Source: Pontibacter mangrovi
GTDB taxonomy: Bacteria > Bacteroidota > Bacteroidia > Cytophagales > Hymenobacteraceae
Length of the DNA stretch: 64,000 nucleotides
NCBI RefSeq assembly: GCF_006385705.1
Contig: NZ_VFRQ01000008.1
Span: forward strand, 165,816-229,815
Direction: 5' to 3'
Part shown: positions 45,101 to 52,427 of the stretch, in pieces
How the letters are laid out: each line of letters begins with the position of its first letter
How positions within the stretch are numbered: the stretch's first letter is position 1
Notes under the pieces: model-generated
Databases searched by the model: none
Seen by the model: only the letters and a program-made list of their open reading frames with translations
Told to the model about the DNA's origin: nothing
Made by a program: the position numbers and the translations under genes

Positions 45101-45533
45101 GTTCTCAGAGATCCTACGGGCTGTCTCCATTAGGGTGGAGCAGGAGCGCGCTGTGATAGAGTATGATTTCAGTGAGGCGCCGGTTATAGTATCGCTGAGG
45201 AGCTATATTCACAGTATTTTGTTAAACCTTCTCACAAATGCTCTTAAATATCGCTCGCCCGAACGGAAGCCGCACATTTTTGTAAAGACTTCTACACAAA
45301 AGGATTATATTTGCATCAAAATTTCTGATAATGGCTTAGGCATCAATCTTGCAAAAGATAAAGACAAATTATTTGGGCTTTACAAACGCTTCCATCATCA
45401 TATAGACGGCCGGGGACTTGGGTTACACCTGGTAAAGACCCAGGTAGAGCTGTTAGGGGGAAGAATAGATGTAGAAAGTGAGGTAGATGTAGGCACTACA
45501 TTCAATATCTGCCTCAAATCTAAAGAGAGTTAG
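42189..45533 (+). CDS. Multi-PAS sensor histidine kinase
   Basis: 1114 residues. Two transmembrane helices (about 15-37 and 194-216) flank a helical extracytoplasmic sensor domain of about 155 residues, like a four-helix bundle. A short coiled coil (about 218-250) follows, then five PAS/PAC units up to about residue 880, for example LFNFNPIPMYEYEQRSLKILEVN and YGYTREEFLNLTVLDLRP written as separate PAS core strands. The H-box AYIVSHNLRAPIAN is near 895-908 and the HATPase domain (about 1000-1114) has NLLTNALKY, ISDNGLGI and GRGLGLHLVKTQVELLGG. It autophosphorylates on His in response to an unknown signal. A single-domain response regulator starts 4 bp downstream and is its likely partner. Confidence 0.92.
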   Translation: MNTKETENGYERIIKYIGMSFVSMLLAILLVVSFFFVQTQEMQQAYGTNARGTYKRLELVNNLLENKELTRNLLREHILTEDEHHKDSVRQELAKLHRESEANIKDLHQLLKEPELLQSLHVINADLESYRQHIEHLLQLSNNQRQADAIAYTTSRLAPFYIQNQTNLISLNNKLIVSARQFNSSFFPLFSSLVDDYLLLLLLIVPFIFLASFSFHRITRRLQQENQRLNKEMQEREALQEALELTEQHFKRLFNFNPIPMYEYEQRSLKILEVNLAALKEYGYTREEFLNLTVLDLRPPQEHQRLKDMLQHPSYMPDISRTLSALHMRKDGSTFKAMIRSQDLPERNGQLPRLVIAENVQEREGFVERLEKSEKQLREVSSSIPGAVYRFQVEGLDRFTFPFISDGVVELFGVTPEEVYQNAEVLFKAVHPQDQENVKNSIKAATARFLPWEQDLRIWNKALQNWGWIRGHALPSSRQNGIFVYSGTFIDITDQKEAQAKLIASEANLRALLDSSPQAIYLLDKDLNIAMFNAVAADEVKKQTLHNLEVGQSILRYTAEDHRSIVLESHARALEGETTLFETGCGALWFEVSFRPVLTSDQETIAVALNIHDISEQRRTVAAIKDSELKLSRAQNLAKMGSWEYDLVKDELTISDNMYSIYGLSPQTFIPTFNSIAAFFHPDDKDRILADFGRAIETKNNVSAGHRICLPNGEEKYLHHVMEPLVNDEGRVTRVMATTQDVTEQKQREILITEARDRYQSTLENIPEVIFSSDPKFQINYVSKQCLEITGYSEKEFTTTNFWPSIIHPDDLPTLNERLQQEVLAGERIQHELRIISRDNQLKWLTLRMSPKLDEYGKVVRIDSSAADITERKRTEAKRFVLTEQLQVQNKNLQQFAYIVSHNLRAPIANIIGLTSVYNQEQPEVATNRHIINNLTKSAQHLDRVIRDLNDILTVRGQILDTFERVVFNDLFSEILRAVSIRVEQERAVIEYDFSEAPVIVSLRSYIHSILLNLLTNALKYRSPERKPHIFVKTSTQKDYICIKISDNGLGINLAKDKDKLFGLYKRFHHHIDGRGLGLHLVKTQVELLGGRIDVESEVDVGTTFNICLKSKES

Positions 45534-45537
45534 CAAA

Positions 45538-45945
45538 ATGCACACATTACGAAAAGTAGTTCTGATTGACGACGATCAGATTAATAACTTTGTTTGTGAA
45601 ACGATAATCAAAAGCGAGAATTTTGCTGAGACGGTTGTGTGTTATGAGTGGGCAGAGCAAGCGCTCCAAAACCTGAAAGCAACAGCCCAGGAAGCCCCTG
45701 CAGAATTTCCTGATCTCATTTTTCTTGACATCAACATGCCGGGCATGGATGGCTGGAGATTCCTGGAGGAGTACCGGGAACTGCCGGAGGAGGTGACAAG
45801 AAAGTGCTGCCTGTTTATGCTCTCTTCAGCCGTGGACAGAGAAGACATTATCTGCGCCAAGCAGCACAGCGAAGTAAAGGACTTTTTCTCAAAGCCGCTC
45901 TCGCCCGAAATCCTGCATTATATCCGGGAAGATTACGTGCTTTAA
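45538..45945 (+). CDS. Single-domain response regulator
   Basis: 135 residues, one receiver domain with no output domain. The acidic pocket is LIDDDQINN, the phosphorylated aspartate is in LIFLDINMPGMDGW, the Thr/Ser switch is in FMLSSAVD and the conserved lysine is in FFSKPLS. It starts 4 bp after the histidine-kinase gene, so the two are cotranscribed. It must act by protein contact or phosphorelay, since it cannot bind DNA. A terminator follows. Confidence 0.92.
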   Translation: MHTLRKVVLIDDDQINNFVCETIIKSENFAETVVCYEWAEQALQNLKATAQEAPAEFPDLIFLDINMPGMDGWRFLEEYRELPEEVTRKCCLFMLSSAVDREDIICAKQHSEVKDFFSKPLSPEILHYIREDYVL

Positions 45946-45967
45946 GCATAACATACTTACCTGCTTC

Positions 45968-45999
45968 AGCCACTCAGTAATGGGTGGCTTTTTTAATTT
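45968..45999 (+). terminator. Intrinsic terminator of the kinase/regulator operon
   Basis: Stem AGCCACTC / GGGTGGCT (one G-U pair) with a 6-base loop followed by TTTTTTAATTTTT, 22 bp past the stop at 45945. Confidence 0.85.
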
Positions 46000-46241
46000 T
46001 TGCCTAATCTTATTGCCTGTCGCACTCGTATGGCAGATTATAGATTTAAAAAATCAAATATATTGAGATATAAATATTCTTATTTTAAATTTACACTAAA
46101 TATAAACTAAAACTATTTATAAACAGAATATTTACAACCTATCCTTGAGAGGTGCGTAATGCTAAAACAAAGGGGCACTATATAGCTATATAGAAGCTTC
46201 ACTTTATCAGATATTTGTTTTACCCACAGCATTTAAACCTC

Positions 46242-46619
46242 ATGAAAAATCTTTTACTATTCGTTAGCATCCTGTTTATAAGCACATCAGCGTTTGCCCA
46301 GTCCGGCCACATGCTTAGCCGCGAATCCGAGCAGAAATGCACCCAGATCACCCGTAACATGGCGCAGGAGCTTCGCCTCAATGAGCTCGGCTATATCAAG
46401 TTAAAAGAGATCAACAAAGAGCGCATGCGCCTGACGGAAGAGGCGGTAAACAGCTACGCTGACAACCACGATATGCTGAACCAGAAGCTAGAGGAGATTG
46501 CCCGCAACTACGATGAAAAGATTACGGCCTTCCTGAACCCGAACCAACTGCAGGCTTACGCGAACTACAAAAAAGCGCAGCCAGCGGGCGTACGGTTTGC
46601 CTCTCTTGGGGCAGAATAA
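46242..46619 (+). CDS. Small exported helical protein
   Basis: 125 residues from the ATG at 46242; the longer frame uses a TTG. A signal peptide (1-19, TSAFAQ) precedes a mostly helical domain with ELRLNELGYIKLKEINKERM and ITAFLNPNQLQAYANYKK. The layout (signal peptide, LNxxQ-like pattern, helices) recalls small Spy/CpxP-like periplasmic proteins. A similar protein lies at 51790-52221. The function is unknown. It is followed by a strong bidirectional terminator. Confidence 0.75.
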   Translation: MKNLLLFVSILFISTSAFAQSGHMLSRESEQKCTQITRNMAQELRLNELGYIKLKEINKERMRLTEEAVNSYADNHDMLNQKLEEIARNYDEKITAFLNPNQLQAYANYKKAQPAGVRFASLGAE

Positions 46620-46691
46620 TAGCACTTACACTTTAGGAAACACCGGGATGATGAAGGCCAACACACCTGTCGGCCTTCATCGAAAGGATCC

Positions 46692-46743
46692 TTCCATAAA
46701 AAGAGCGGGGAGCCCATTTGGGCTCCCCGCTCTTTTTATGGAA
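46692..46743. terminator. Bidirectional intrinsic terminator with 25-bp arms
   Basis: A perfect inverted repeat; the GC-rich core GAGCGGGGAGCCCA pairs with its complement around a TT loop and is flanked by AAAAA/TTTTT segments on both sides. It lies between the convergent genes ending at 46619 (+) and 46755 (-). Confidence 0.92.
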
Positions 46744-46754
46744 CTCAGCCGCCT

Positions 46755-47129
46755 TTACCTGCGGCCATAGTCGGCATCGTCTGGCTTCTTTTTGTCCTTG
46801 CCCAGCGGCTGGTCTCCCCTCCGGATACCCGCCACGTCATCGTCCATGCCTGTGTCGCTGCCCTCAAACTCAAAACCGGGGCCCTGCGCTGTGGCCTCCT
46901 TGCTCTTCGGGTCATTGGCTCCGTAACCGGTAGTTTCGTCTCCCCCTATGTGCAGGTTTTTTAGCTTGTCTTTCTGCCCGGGTCTTTCGGTATAGCCTTC
47001 GGGCCCTATGTTTCGCTTAGCAGTCGGGTCTGGGTGGTTACCCATTCCTACACGCTCGTTATACTCGCTGTTTATGTTATTTTCCTTGTCAGGCGCTTCT
47101 TTTTTCTTATCTTCTTCTCTGTTATTCAT
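46755..47129 (-). CDS. Highly hydrophilic low-complexity protein, unknown function
   Basis: 124 residues, almost entirely charged and polar with many Lys, Glu, Asp, Gly and Asn. It has no predicted hydrophobic core, signal peptide or membrane segment. It begins MNNREEDKKKEAPDKENN and ends with KKPDDADYGRR. Such composition suggests an intrinsically disordered, possibly stress-related protein, but I recognise no family. The ATG at 47129 fits a real gene, and a shared terminator at 46692-46743 lies just downstream. Confidence 0.65.
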   Translation of the reverse strand: MNNREEDKKKEAPDKENNINSEYNERVGMGNHPDPTAKRNIGPEGYTERPGQKDKLKNLHIGGDETTGYGANDPKSKEATAQGPGFEFEGSDTGMDDDVAGIRRGDQPLGKDKKKPDDADYGRR

Positions 47130-47247
47130 CTCGATGGTATGTTTGGTTACCCTGAGGTATACGCTGTAGGGAGGCTGTAGTTTAAGCCCTGTCCATACTT
47201 AACATAAAAATTCAACTCGACAAGTTTTATAACAGACCGCCTGTTGA

Positions 47248-47263
47248 ACAAGTATAAAACAGG
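47248..47263 (+). repeat. 16-mer ACAAGTATAAAACAGG, copy 2
   Basis: Identical to 31908-31923. Here it also forms the right arm of a short inverted repeat CCTGTT / AACAGG (47240-47263). It lies about 45 bp upstream of a -7 element and 124-139 bp upstream of the gene at 47387. Confidence 0.6.
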
Positions 47264-47308
47264 AACAGGTAGCTCTGTTTGAGTGGCAGCAAGTATGGGC
47301 TGTTGTCT

Positions 47309-47316
47309 TATCTTTG
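47309..47316 (+). promoter_or_regulatory. Bacteroidota -7 promoter element (TATCTTTG)
   Basis: Exact TAnnTTTG match 70 bp upstream of the ATG at 47387. A TTTG lies at 47278-47281 but 27 bp away, so only the -7 part is convincing. Confidence 0.5.
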
Positions 47317-47386
47317 CCAAAAGCAGGGCAGATGGCACCTCTCCTGCATTTAAAGTGTTAGCCAATAAACCTAACCAAAGCCCTGC

Positions 47387-47608
47387 ATGAAGCTATCTAA
47401 AATATATGACCCGCGGGAGATGAACTCCTACCAGTTTGTGGCTACCACCGGCCTGGTAATGACGCTGGTGGCAAACCTGATCCTGATCTTTCTTGGCAAA
47501 ACGGTGGAGAACTTCAACGCCCTCTACGTCTGCTGGCTGGTTTTCTTCACGCTCGGCACCATCGCCAACTTCAACAGCAAGCCAGACGAGCACGACCATC
47601 ACCATTAA
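47387..47608 (+). CDS. Small two-helix membrane protein, unknown function
   Basis: 73 residues with two transmembrane helices (about 18-36 and 43-60, TTGLVMTLVANLILIFLG and LYVCWLVFFTLGTIANF) and a histidine-rich cytoplasmic tail (DEHDHHH). It resembles short YrhK-like helical-hairpin proteins only in layout; I do not recognise the family. The stop codon overlaps the stop of the convergent hydrolase gene (47605-47608 reads TTAA). The nearby -7 element supports expression. Confidence 0.7.
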   Translation: MKLSKIYDPREMNSYQFVATTGLVMTLVANLILIFLGKTVENFNALYVCWLVFFTLGTIANFNSKPDEHDHHH

Positions 47609-48612
47609 TCTTGCTCCTTTTTCAGGAACTGGAGCAGCTCCTTGTGGAAGCGCTCTGTCGCCTCCAGATGTGGTATGTGCCCCACCTTTTGCAACTCTAC
47701 CAGCTTAGCGCCGGGTATAGCACGGGCCGTGCGTTTGCCTAGCTGCGGGTACTGGCCATACTGCTGCAGCATCTGCTTGTCTTCTATGAACCCTTTGCCA
47801 ACAATCGTACGGTCCTCCTGCCCTATAACAAGCAAGGTAGGCACTCGCACATCTGTAAACTCATACACCACAGGTTGCTGGTAGATCATACTATAGGTTA
47901 GGGCTGAAATTTTGGCCACCTTTGGGTATTCCGGGTGGTTTATCTGGGCGGCAGGCACCTGCACCCACTCATCATAAGGAGGTGCCCAGGAGGTGTAGTA
48001 GGTCTGGTGATACCTTTTAATTGCTGCCGCTGTTTGCTTCAGCTCCGCCTCGTACAGCTCCTGCATACTTTTAAAAGGCACGATCCGGCGGTAGTCCTCC
48101 AACCCGATCGGGTTTTCCAATACGAGCTTTGACGTGATATCCGGATACATAAGGGCAAAGCGTGTGGCCAGCATGCCGCCCATAGAGTGGCCCACCACCG
48201 CGACTTTCTCCACCCCCAGGCGCTTCAACAGCTCCCGGGTGTTCTGCGCCAGCTGATGGAAAGTATAATTGATCTCAGGCTTGTCTGATTTTCCGAACCC
48301 GATCTGGTCTGGCACCACAACACGATAGCCATTCTCAGCCAGATAGGCAATGGTTTGGCGCCAGTAGGCCCCAAAAAAGTTTTTGCCGTGTAACAGCAGC
48401 ACCGTCGGAGCTTGCGGCACTTCTTTTGCCGGGGGCACGTCCATGTATGCCATTTTATATTGCCGCCCCTCCAGCTCCACATTAAAGTACAGTACCTCAA
48501 AAGGATATTCGTACCCCTCCAAAGTAGCACTCAGTGTGTCAGGCACCTGCTGTGCCTGCACTTGCCATACCAACAGGAAAAGGCTGACCAGCAGCAAACA
48601 ATTCTTTTTCAT
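47605..48612 (-). CDS. Exported alpha/beta hydrolase
   Basis: 335 residues with a signal peptide (about 1-20, WQVQAQ). The alpha/beta-hydrolase fold shows the oxyanion-hole motif LLLHGKNFFG, the nucleophile elbow VVGHSMGGMLA (Ser near 142), the acid in VIGQEDRTIVG and the catalytic His in VGHIPHLE. It belongs with esterase/epoxide-hydrolase-like proteins that act in the periplasm; the substrate is unknown. A long N-terminal segment (about 25-75) precedes the fold. It overlaps the convergent small membrane-protein gene by its stop codon. Confidence 0.88.
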   Translation of the reverse strand: MKKNCLLLVSLFLLVWQVQAQQVPDTLSATLEGYEYPFEVLYFNVELEGRQYKMAYMDVPPAKEVPQAPTVLLLHGKNFFGAYWRQTIAYLAENGYRVVVPDQIGFGKSDKPEINYTFHQLAQNTRELLKRLGVEKVAVVGHSMGGMLATRFALMYPDITSKLVLENPIGLEDYRRIVPFKSMQELYEAELKQTAAAIKRYHQTYYTSWAPPYDEWVQVPAAQINHPEYPKVAKISALTYSMIYQQPVVYEFTDVRVPTLLVIGQEDRTIVGKGFIEDKQMLQQYGQYPQLGKRTARAIPGAKLVELQKVGHIPHLEATERFHKELLQFLKKEQD

Positions 48613-48860
48613 AGTCTTACATTTAAAGCCTCACTTTACTTACTTCATAAGCTTAGGCAGGGTTTGTTCAAGAGAGGTCGGGAGCTTTCTACTTACTTTA
48701 ACATTGTAGAAACTATGGTAGCTTCTGCTATAAGTCGCACAATACAACATTTTTTAAGCTGTGTCACAACAACATTCGCTATGTATATAGCTACTTTTCT
48801 ATATTTAACCTTTCTTTCACAACATTTAGTTATCAACTTATTTTAAACAAACTTTTAGCC

Positions 48861-49502
48861 ATGAGAAAATTTTACCTTTTAGTGTTCCTTTGCCTTAGCC
48901 TTGCCCTGCACAGCTGTGGCCCTCAGATTTACCAGGCTGCCTCCTTTGATCAGGTAAAGCAAAACCACAAAGTACTGGCCATTCTGCCTTTTGACGTAAT
49001 CATCGAGGCCAGAAGGTTTCCAAAGGGCGTTACGGCAGAGATGATGGTCGAGCAGCAGCGTGACTATGGGTATGGGATGCAAGAAGACGTATACGGCTAT
49101 TTCCTGCGCCAGATGAGCAAGGACAAGTACACTGTTAAGTTTCAGGATGTGAACAAGACCAATGCACTCTTGAATGAGGCTGGCCTGACGTATGAGGACC
49201 TTCGCACCACCTCCAAAGAGAAGCTATGCCAGGTACTGGGCGTAGACGCGATTGTTTCCGGTAATGCCACAATGTCCAAACCTATGTCTGATGGTGCTGC
49301 CGTGGCGGTGGGCCTACTGGTGGGCGCCTGGGGGCCCACCAACTCTGTGACTACCACTATCACCGTGCACGAGGCAGAAGCCGGCGACCTAATGTGGAAG
49401 TATGACTATGAGGCCTCAGGCAGTGTGTTCAGCAGCCGTCAGGCGCTATCCAACGCGCTGATGAGAAATTCCTCTAAGAAATTCCCTTACAAGAAGTCTT
49501 AA
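48861..49502 (+). CDS. Lipoprotein with CsgG/DUF799-like fold
   Basis: 213 residues with a lipoprotein signal peptide (lipobox LHSC, Cys near residue 19). The segments HKVLAILPFDVIIEARRF, LCQVLGVDAIVSGNATMSKP and TITVHEAEAGDLMWKYDYEA match the pattern of CsgG-like or DUF799-type envelope lipoproteins that build small accessory domains. The start follows ACTTTTAGCC, a leader seen before other genes here. A very strong terminator follows. Its partner and role are not known. Confidence 0.75.
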   Translation: MRKFYLLVFLCLSLALHSCGPQIYQAASFDQVKQNHKVLAILPFDVIIEARRFPKGVTAEMMVEQQRDYGYGMQEDVYGYFLRQMSKDKYTVKFQDVNKTNALLNEAGLTYEDLRTTSKEKLCQVLGVDAIVSGNATMSKPMSDGAAVAVGLLVGAWGPTNSVTTTITVHEAEAGDLMWKYDYEASGSVFSSRQALSNALMRNSSKKFPYKKS

Positions 49503-49517
49503 GCAGAGCATAAGTTA

Positions 49518-49569
49518 ACTTATAAAAAAGTCCCGCCGCTATACGTAGCGGCGGGACTTTTTTATAAGT
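49518..49569. terminator. Bidirectional intrinsic terminator with 24-bp perfect arms
   Basis: A perfect inverted repeat around the loop TACG, with core AGTCCCGCCGCTA paired to its complement and AAAAAA/TTTTTT on either side. It begins 16 bp past the stop at 49502. Confidence 0.93.
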
Positions 49570-49599
49570 CTTTTAGAAGACTGCATAAAGCTAGCTGTA

Positions 49600-49631
49600 A
49601 AACAAAAGCCCATCGCAGTTGCGGTGGGCCT
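49600..49631 (-). terminator. Intrinsic terminator of the outer-membrane barrel gene
   Basis: On the minus strand GCCCACCGC pairs with GCGATGGGC (one mismatch) and is followed by TTTTGTTTT, about 27 bp past the stop at 49657. Confidence 0.8.
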
Positions 49632-49656
49632 TGAGTAAATCACCAAACACTAAACT

Positions 49657-50385
49657 TTAGAATGTAAGGCCCACTGAGGCCTTTATAACGCGGTTGTAAG
49701 TCTCAAAATTGCCTTTGCTGTCGATGGGGTTGAGGCCATAGTCGTAGCCGGCGCTGATGTTGAAGCCGTTGGCAAACTTGTAGCCCACACCTCCTGTCAC
49801 GGCTGCGTCAAACTCGCTGAAGCCGCTTTTCATGTCCCACTCCTGGTTAAGGGCCTTAAAGCCCAGCGCTCCTGCCTCGGCCGACACCTTGTTAGACAAC
49901 AGGTAAGACACCTGCGGCCCTGCAAAGAAATGGAAGCCTTCGCCTACGTATACTTTGGCCAGCACAGGCAAGTCCAGGTACTCTGATTTATTCGTGAGGG
50001 TAACGTTGGCATTCAGGAAGTCTACCTCTTCTACCGGGAGTTTGCCACGCAGCACCATGCCTTTCTGAGAGTACTGCAGGCCCGGCTCAATCTCAAAACC
50101 TGGCGTCACCGGTATGGTTACATAGCCCCCCGCATGGAAGCCGGTGCGCATTTCCTGGGTGGCATAGCCATCCGCCATGTCCACCAGGTCCTGCACGCTC
50201 TGCATCGTTTCGCCGTCCCAGTCAGAGAAGTTGACGCCGGCCCTGATGCCGAAACGCAGCTGACCAGGGGTATTGTTGTTGTAATTATACGGTTGCTTGT
50301 TATATCGAACAGGTTGCTGCTGGGCCTCAGCGCTCGCGGCGGCCAGCCCTATAGCTACAGCTATAAGTAAAAAAATCCTTTTCAT
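49657..50385 (-). CDS. PorT-like outer-membrane beta-barrel protein
   Basis: 242 residues with a signal peptide (1-22, ASAEAQ). It is an eight-stranded-type barrel of the outer-membrane beta-barrel/PorT-like group: FGIRAGVNFSDWDG, GFHAGGYVTIPVTPGFEIEPGLQYSQKG across strands 1-3, YLDLPVLAKVYVGEGFHFFAGPQVSYL and a final strand ending VIKASVGLTF with the terminal aromatic residue. A Gln/Asn/Tyr-rich linker (about 23-40) follows the signal peptide. The function is unknown beyond outer-membrane location. Confidence 0.85.
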   Translation of the reverse strand: MKRIFLLIAVAIGLAAASAEAQQQPVRYNKQPYNYNNNTPGQLRFGIRAGVNFSDWDGETMQSVQDLVDMADGYATQEMRTGFHAGGYVTIPVTPGFEIEPGLQYSQKGMVLRGKLPVEEVDFLNANVTLTNKSEYLDLPVLAKVYVGEGFHFFAGPQVSYLLSNKVSAEAGALGFKALNQEWDMKSGFSEFDAAVTGGVGYKFANGFNISAGYDYGLNPIDSKGNFETYNRVIKASVGLTF

Positions 50386-50609
50386 GGTAGTAGTAGTTAA
50401 GTTTCTTCATTCTTTTCCGTTAAGCTGGCCTGCTCAATCCGGTTGAATGAAAGAACCGTGCCAAAAGGGGAACTTTTTTACAGCAAACTGCATCACATCT
50501 TTCATAACTAATTATTAATCAAAAAAATAAAATTTTAATATCTCTGCACTTTGTGCATCAACAAGTATAAAAAGAAAGGCGCGGGAGCAGGTAAAAGCCT
50601 GTAATTGCT

Positions 50610-50617
50610 TAGCTTTG
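50610..50617 (+). promoter_or_regulatory. Bacteroidota -7 promoter element (TAGCTTTG)
   Basis: Exact TAnnTTTG match 26 bp upstream of the ATG at 50644. Its position also argues against the upstream TTG start at 50605, which would lie before the transcription start. Confidence 0.55.
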
Positions 50618-50643
50618 CCCCTTTAACTGAAGCCGAGAAAGAG

Positions 50644-51693
50644 ATGAAAGACAGATCGCAGGTGCGCCTGAAGCAACTGGCCGTGCACCGGGTAGGTAAT
50701 AAAGCAAAGGAAGAGGGTGTGATGGCCAGCAAGGAACTGGTGGACCTGCACGACGAGCAGCTGTACGACCTGCTGGTAAACTATTTCCTGTCGCCGTTTA
50801 AGCAGGAGGAGTTCTTCCGCTTTACCCATACTTCGGACCTGGCCCTGAACGAGATGTTCGCCTACTCGGCCCTGATCTTCTCCGAACCCCAAAACCTGCT
50901 GGAATACTCGGTGCACATTCTCAACCACCTCTACGAGCAGTCGGACCACCCCAAGGTGAAGAGCGGCGAGCTGTACGTGGCGCACTTTGAGGGCTGCCTG
51001 ATGGAAGATGAAATAGTGGAGGCCATCGGCATCTTTAAGTCGGAAAACAAGGATACCTTCCTGACCTTTCAGGATGAGGCCGATGACCTGAACGTAGACT
51101 ACCACTTCGGCGTGAACCTGAAAGGCGTGGACAAAGGCTGCATGATCTTTAACTCACAGGCCGAGGATGGCTTCCGGGTAAAGTTAGTGGATGCCAACAG
51201 CTACGACGCTGTTTTCTGGAAAGAGAACTTCCTGAACGTGACCGAGCTGAAGGACACGAACTACAACACAAAAACCGTTATGAACCTGTGCAAGGACTTC
51301 TCGGAGGAAGTGTACGCCCGCACCGAGAGCAAAAAGGCGCAGGTGGACTTTATCAGCCGCTCCGTGGACTACTTCTCTAAGAGCGAGACATTTGACCTGG
51401 AGGAGTTTACCAGCAGCGTGATAGACGAGCCGGAGACTAAGGAGCGATTTAAAGAGTATAGCCATACCTTTGCCGAGGAGCGCGACATAGAGGGCTTCAC
51501 CGATTTTGCCATTAACAAGAACACGGTGCGCAACATGAAACGCAAGTTCCGCAACTTTATTAAGCTGGACACGCAGATCGAGATTAAGTTCAGCGGCTAT
51601 AACCCCGAGCAGAGCGAGCAGTACGTGGAGCGTGGCTTTGACAAGGAGCGCGGCATGCACTTTTACAAAGTATACTTCTACAACGAGAGCTGA
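50644..51693 (+). CDS. Nucleoid-associated protein, NdpA/YejK family
   Basis: 349 residues from the ATG at 50644. The family layout is recognisable: an early QLAVHRVGNKAKEEGV segment, FLTFQDEADDLNVDYHFGVNLKG in two strands, CMIFNSQAEDGFRVKLVDANSYDAVFW, and a C-terminal basic NMKRKFRNFIKLDTQIEIKF. Relatives bind DNA in the nucleoid of Proteobacteria; Bacteroidota carry this longer relative of unknown detailed role. The start is supported by a -7 element that places the RNA start about 20 bases before the ATG. Confidence 0.82.
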   Translation: MKDRSQVRLKQLAVHRVGNKAKEEGVMASKELVDLHDEQLYDLLVNYFLSPFKQEEFFRFTHTSDLALNEMFAYSALIFSEPQNLLEYSVHILNHLYEQSDHPKVKSGELYVAHFEGCLMEDEIVEAIGIFKSENKDTFLTFQDEADDLNVDYHFGVNLKGVDKGCMIFNSQAEDGFRVKLVDANSYDAVFWKENFLNVTELKDTNYNTKTVMNLCKDFSEEVYARTESKKAQVDFISRSVDYFSKSETFDLEEFTSSVIDEPETKERFKEYSHTFAEERDIEGFTDFAINKNTVRNMKRKFRNFIKLDTQIEIKFSGYNPEQSEQYVERGFDKERGMHFYKVYFYNES

Positions 51694-51789
51694 CCGAAAC
51701 TATAGGCAGCCCAAAACTGTTTTGCTTACCTTGTTAAAACCGGAATGAAAATTGCCTTCTATTGCCGAAGGATTTTAATTACTGACTAT

Positions 51790-52221
51790 ATGAAGAAGAT
51801 TGTTTTTGCCGTCGCACTTGCTCTGGCCGCCCCGGCTGCGTTTGCACAAGCCCCACAGCCGCAAGCCAAGGCAGCTCAGGCTCAGCCAAGCCTGGAGCAG
51901 CGTGCCGAGGCCATTACCGCTGGCTTTGCCAAAAACCTGCGCCTATCGCCTCAGCAAACGCAGAAAGTATACGCCATTAACCTAGCTGGCCTACAACAAG
52001 CCGAAGAGGCCAAGACAAAGTATAAAAACAACCCCAAAAAGCTGGTGCACCAGATGGACGTGATCAGCCAGACACGGCTCTCACAACTCAAGGACGTGCT
52101 CACGCCGCTGCAGTTTCAGCAGTACCAGCAGCGGCGGGAAGAGAAAATGGGCGTGCCGAGCCAGATGCAAAGTAACCCAGCAGCCAGGCAACAGAACGCA
52201 GCCTACCAAAACAGTTATTAA
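51790..52221 (+). CDS. Small exported helical, Gln-rich protein
   Basis: 143 residues from the ATG at 51790. A signal peptide (1-19, AAFAQ) is followed by a Gln/Ala-rich linker and a helical domain with KNLRLSPQQTQKVYAINLAG and LKDVLTPLQFQQYQQRREE. The LSPQQ...LTPLQFQQY pattern is reminiscent of LTxxQ (Spy/CpxP-like) proteins. It resembles the protein at 46242-46619 in size and layout. It is probably a periplasmic envelope-stress or chaperone-like protein; this is inferred. A clear terminator follows. Confidence 0.75.
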   Translation: MKKIVFAVALALAAPAAFAQAPQPQAKAAQAQPSLEQRAEAITAGFAKNLRLSPQQTQKVYAINLAGLQQAEEAKTKYKNNPKKLVHQMDVISQTRLSQLKDVLTPLQFQQYQQRREEKMGVPSQMQSNPAARQQNAAYQNSY

Positions 52222-52235
52222 AGGCATCATAAAAT

Positions 52236-52270
52236 GAAAGCATGGTCATAGTACCATGCTTTCTTGTTTA
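52236..52270 (+). terminator. Intrinsic terminator
   Basis: Stem GAAAGCATGGT / ACCATGCTTTC with a 6-base loop followed by a T-rich tail (TTGTTTAT), 15 bp past the stop at 52221. Confidence 0.85.
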
Positions 52271-52415
52271 TAGGCCATCCTTCACCCGCTTTTCTCTTCC
52301 GTTCATCACCTTTTCAAATACGTTCGAAATCCTACACCGTATTTCGCCAACTTTTCTATCTCACTTTAATATAAGCCACTATATAACTGGCATTTACACA
52401 ATTATGCTTGTAGTA

Positions 52416-52423
52416 TAAATTTG
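52416..52423 (+). promoter_or_regulatory. Bacteroidota -7 promoter element (TAAATTTG) directly before a start codon
   Basis: Exact TAnnTTTG match that ends only 4 bases before the ATG at 52428. If functional, the RNA would begin at or next to the start codon, giving a leaderless message. Confidence 0.45.
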
Positions 52424-52427
52424 AGGC

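Noticed and set aside
47147..47365. 72-codon minus-strand frame before the small membrane-protein gene
   Set aside because: It overlaps the promoter element at 47309 and the 16-mer repeat and has no recognisable features.
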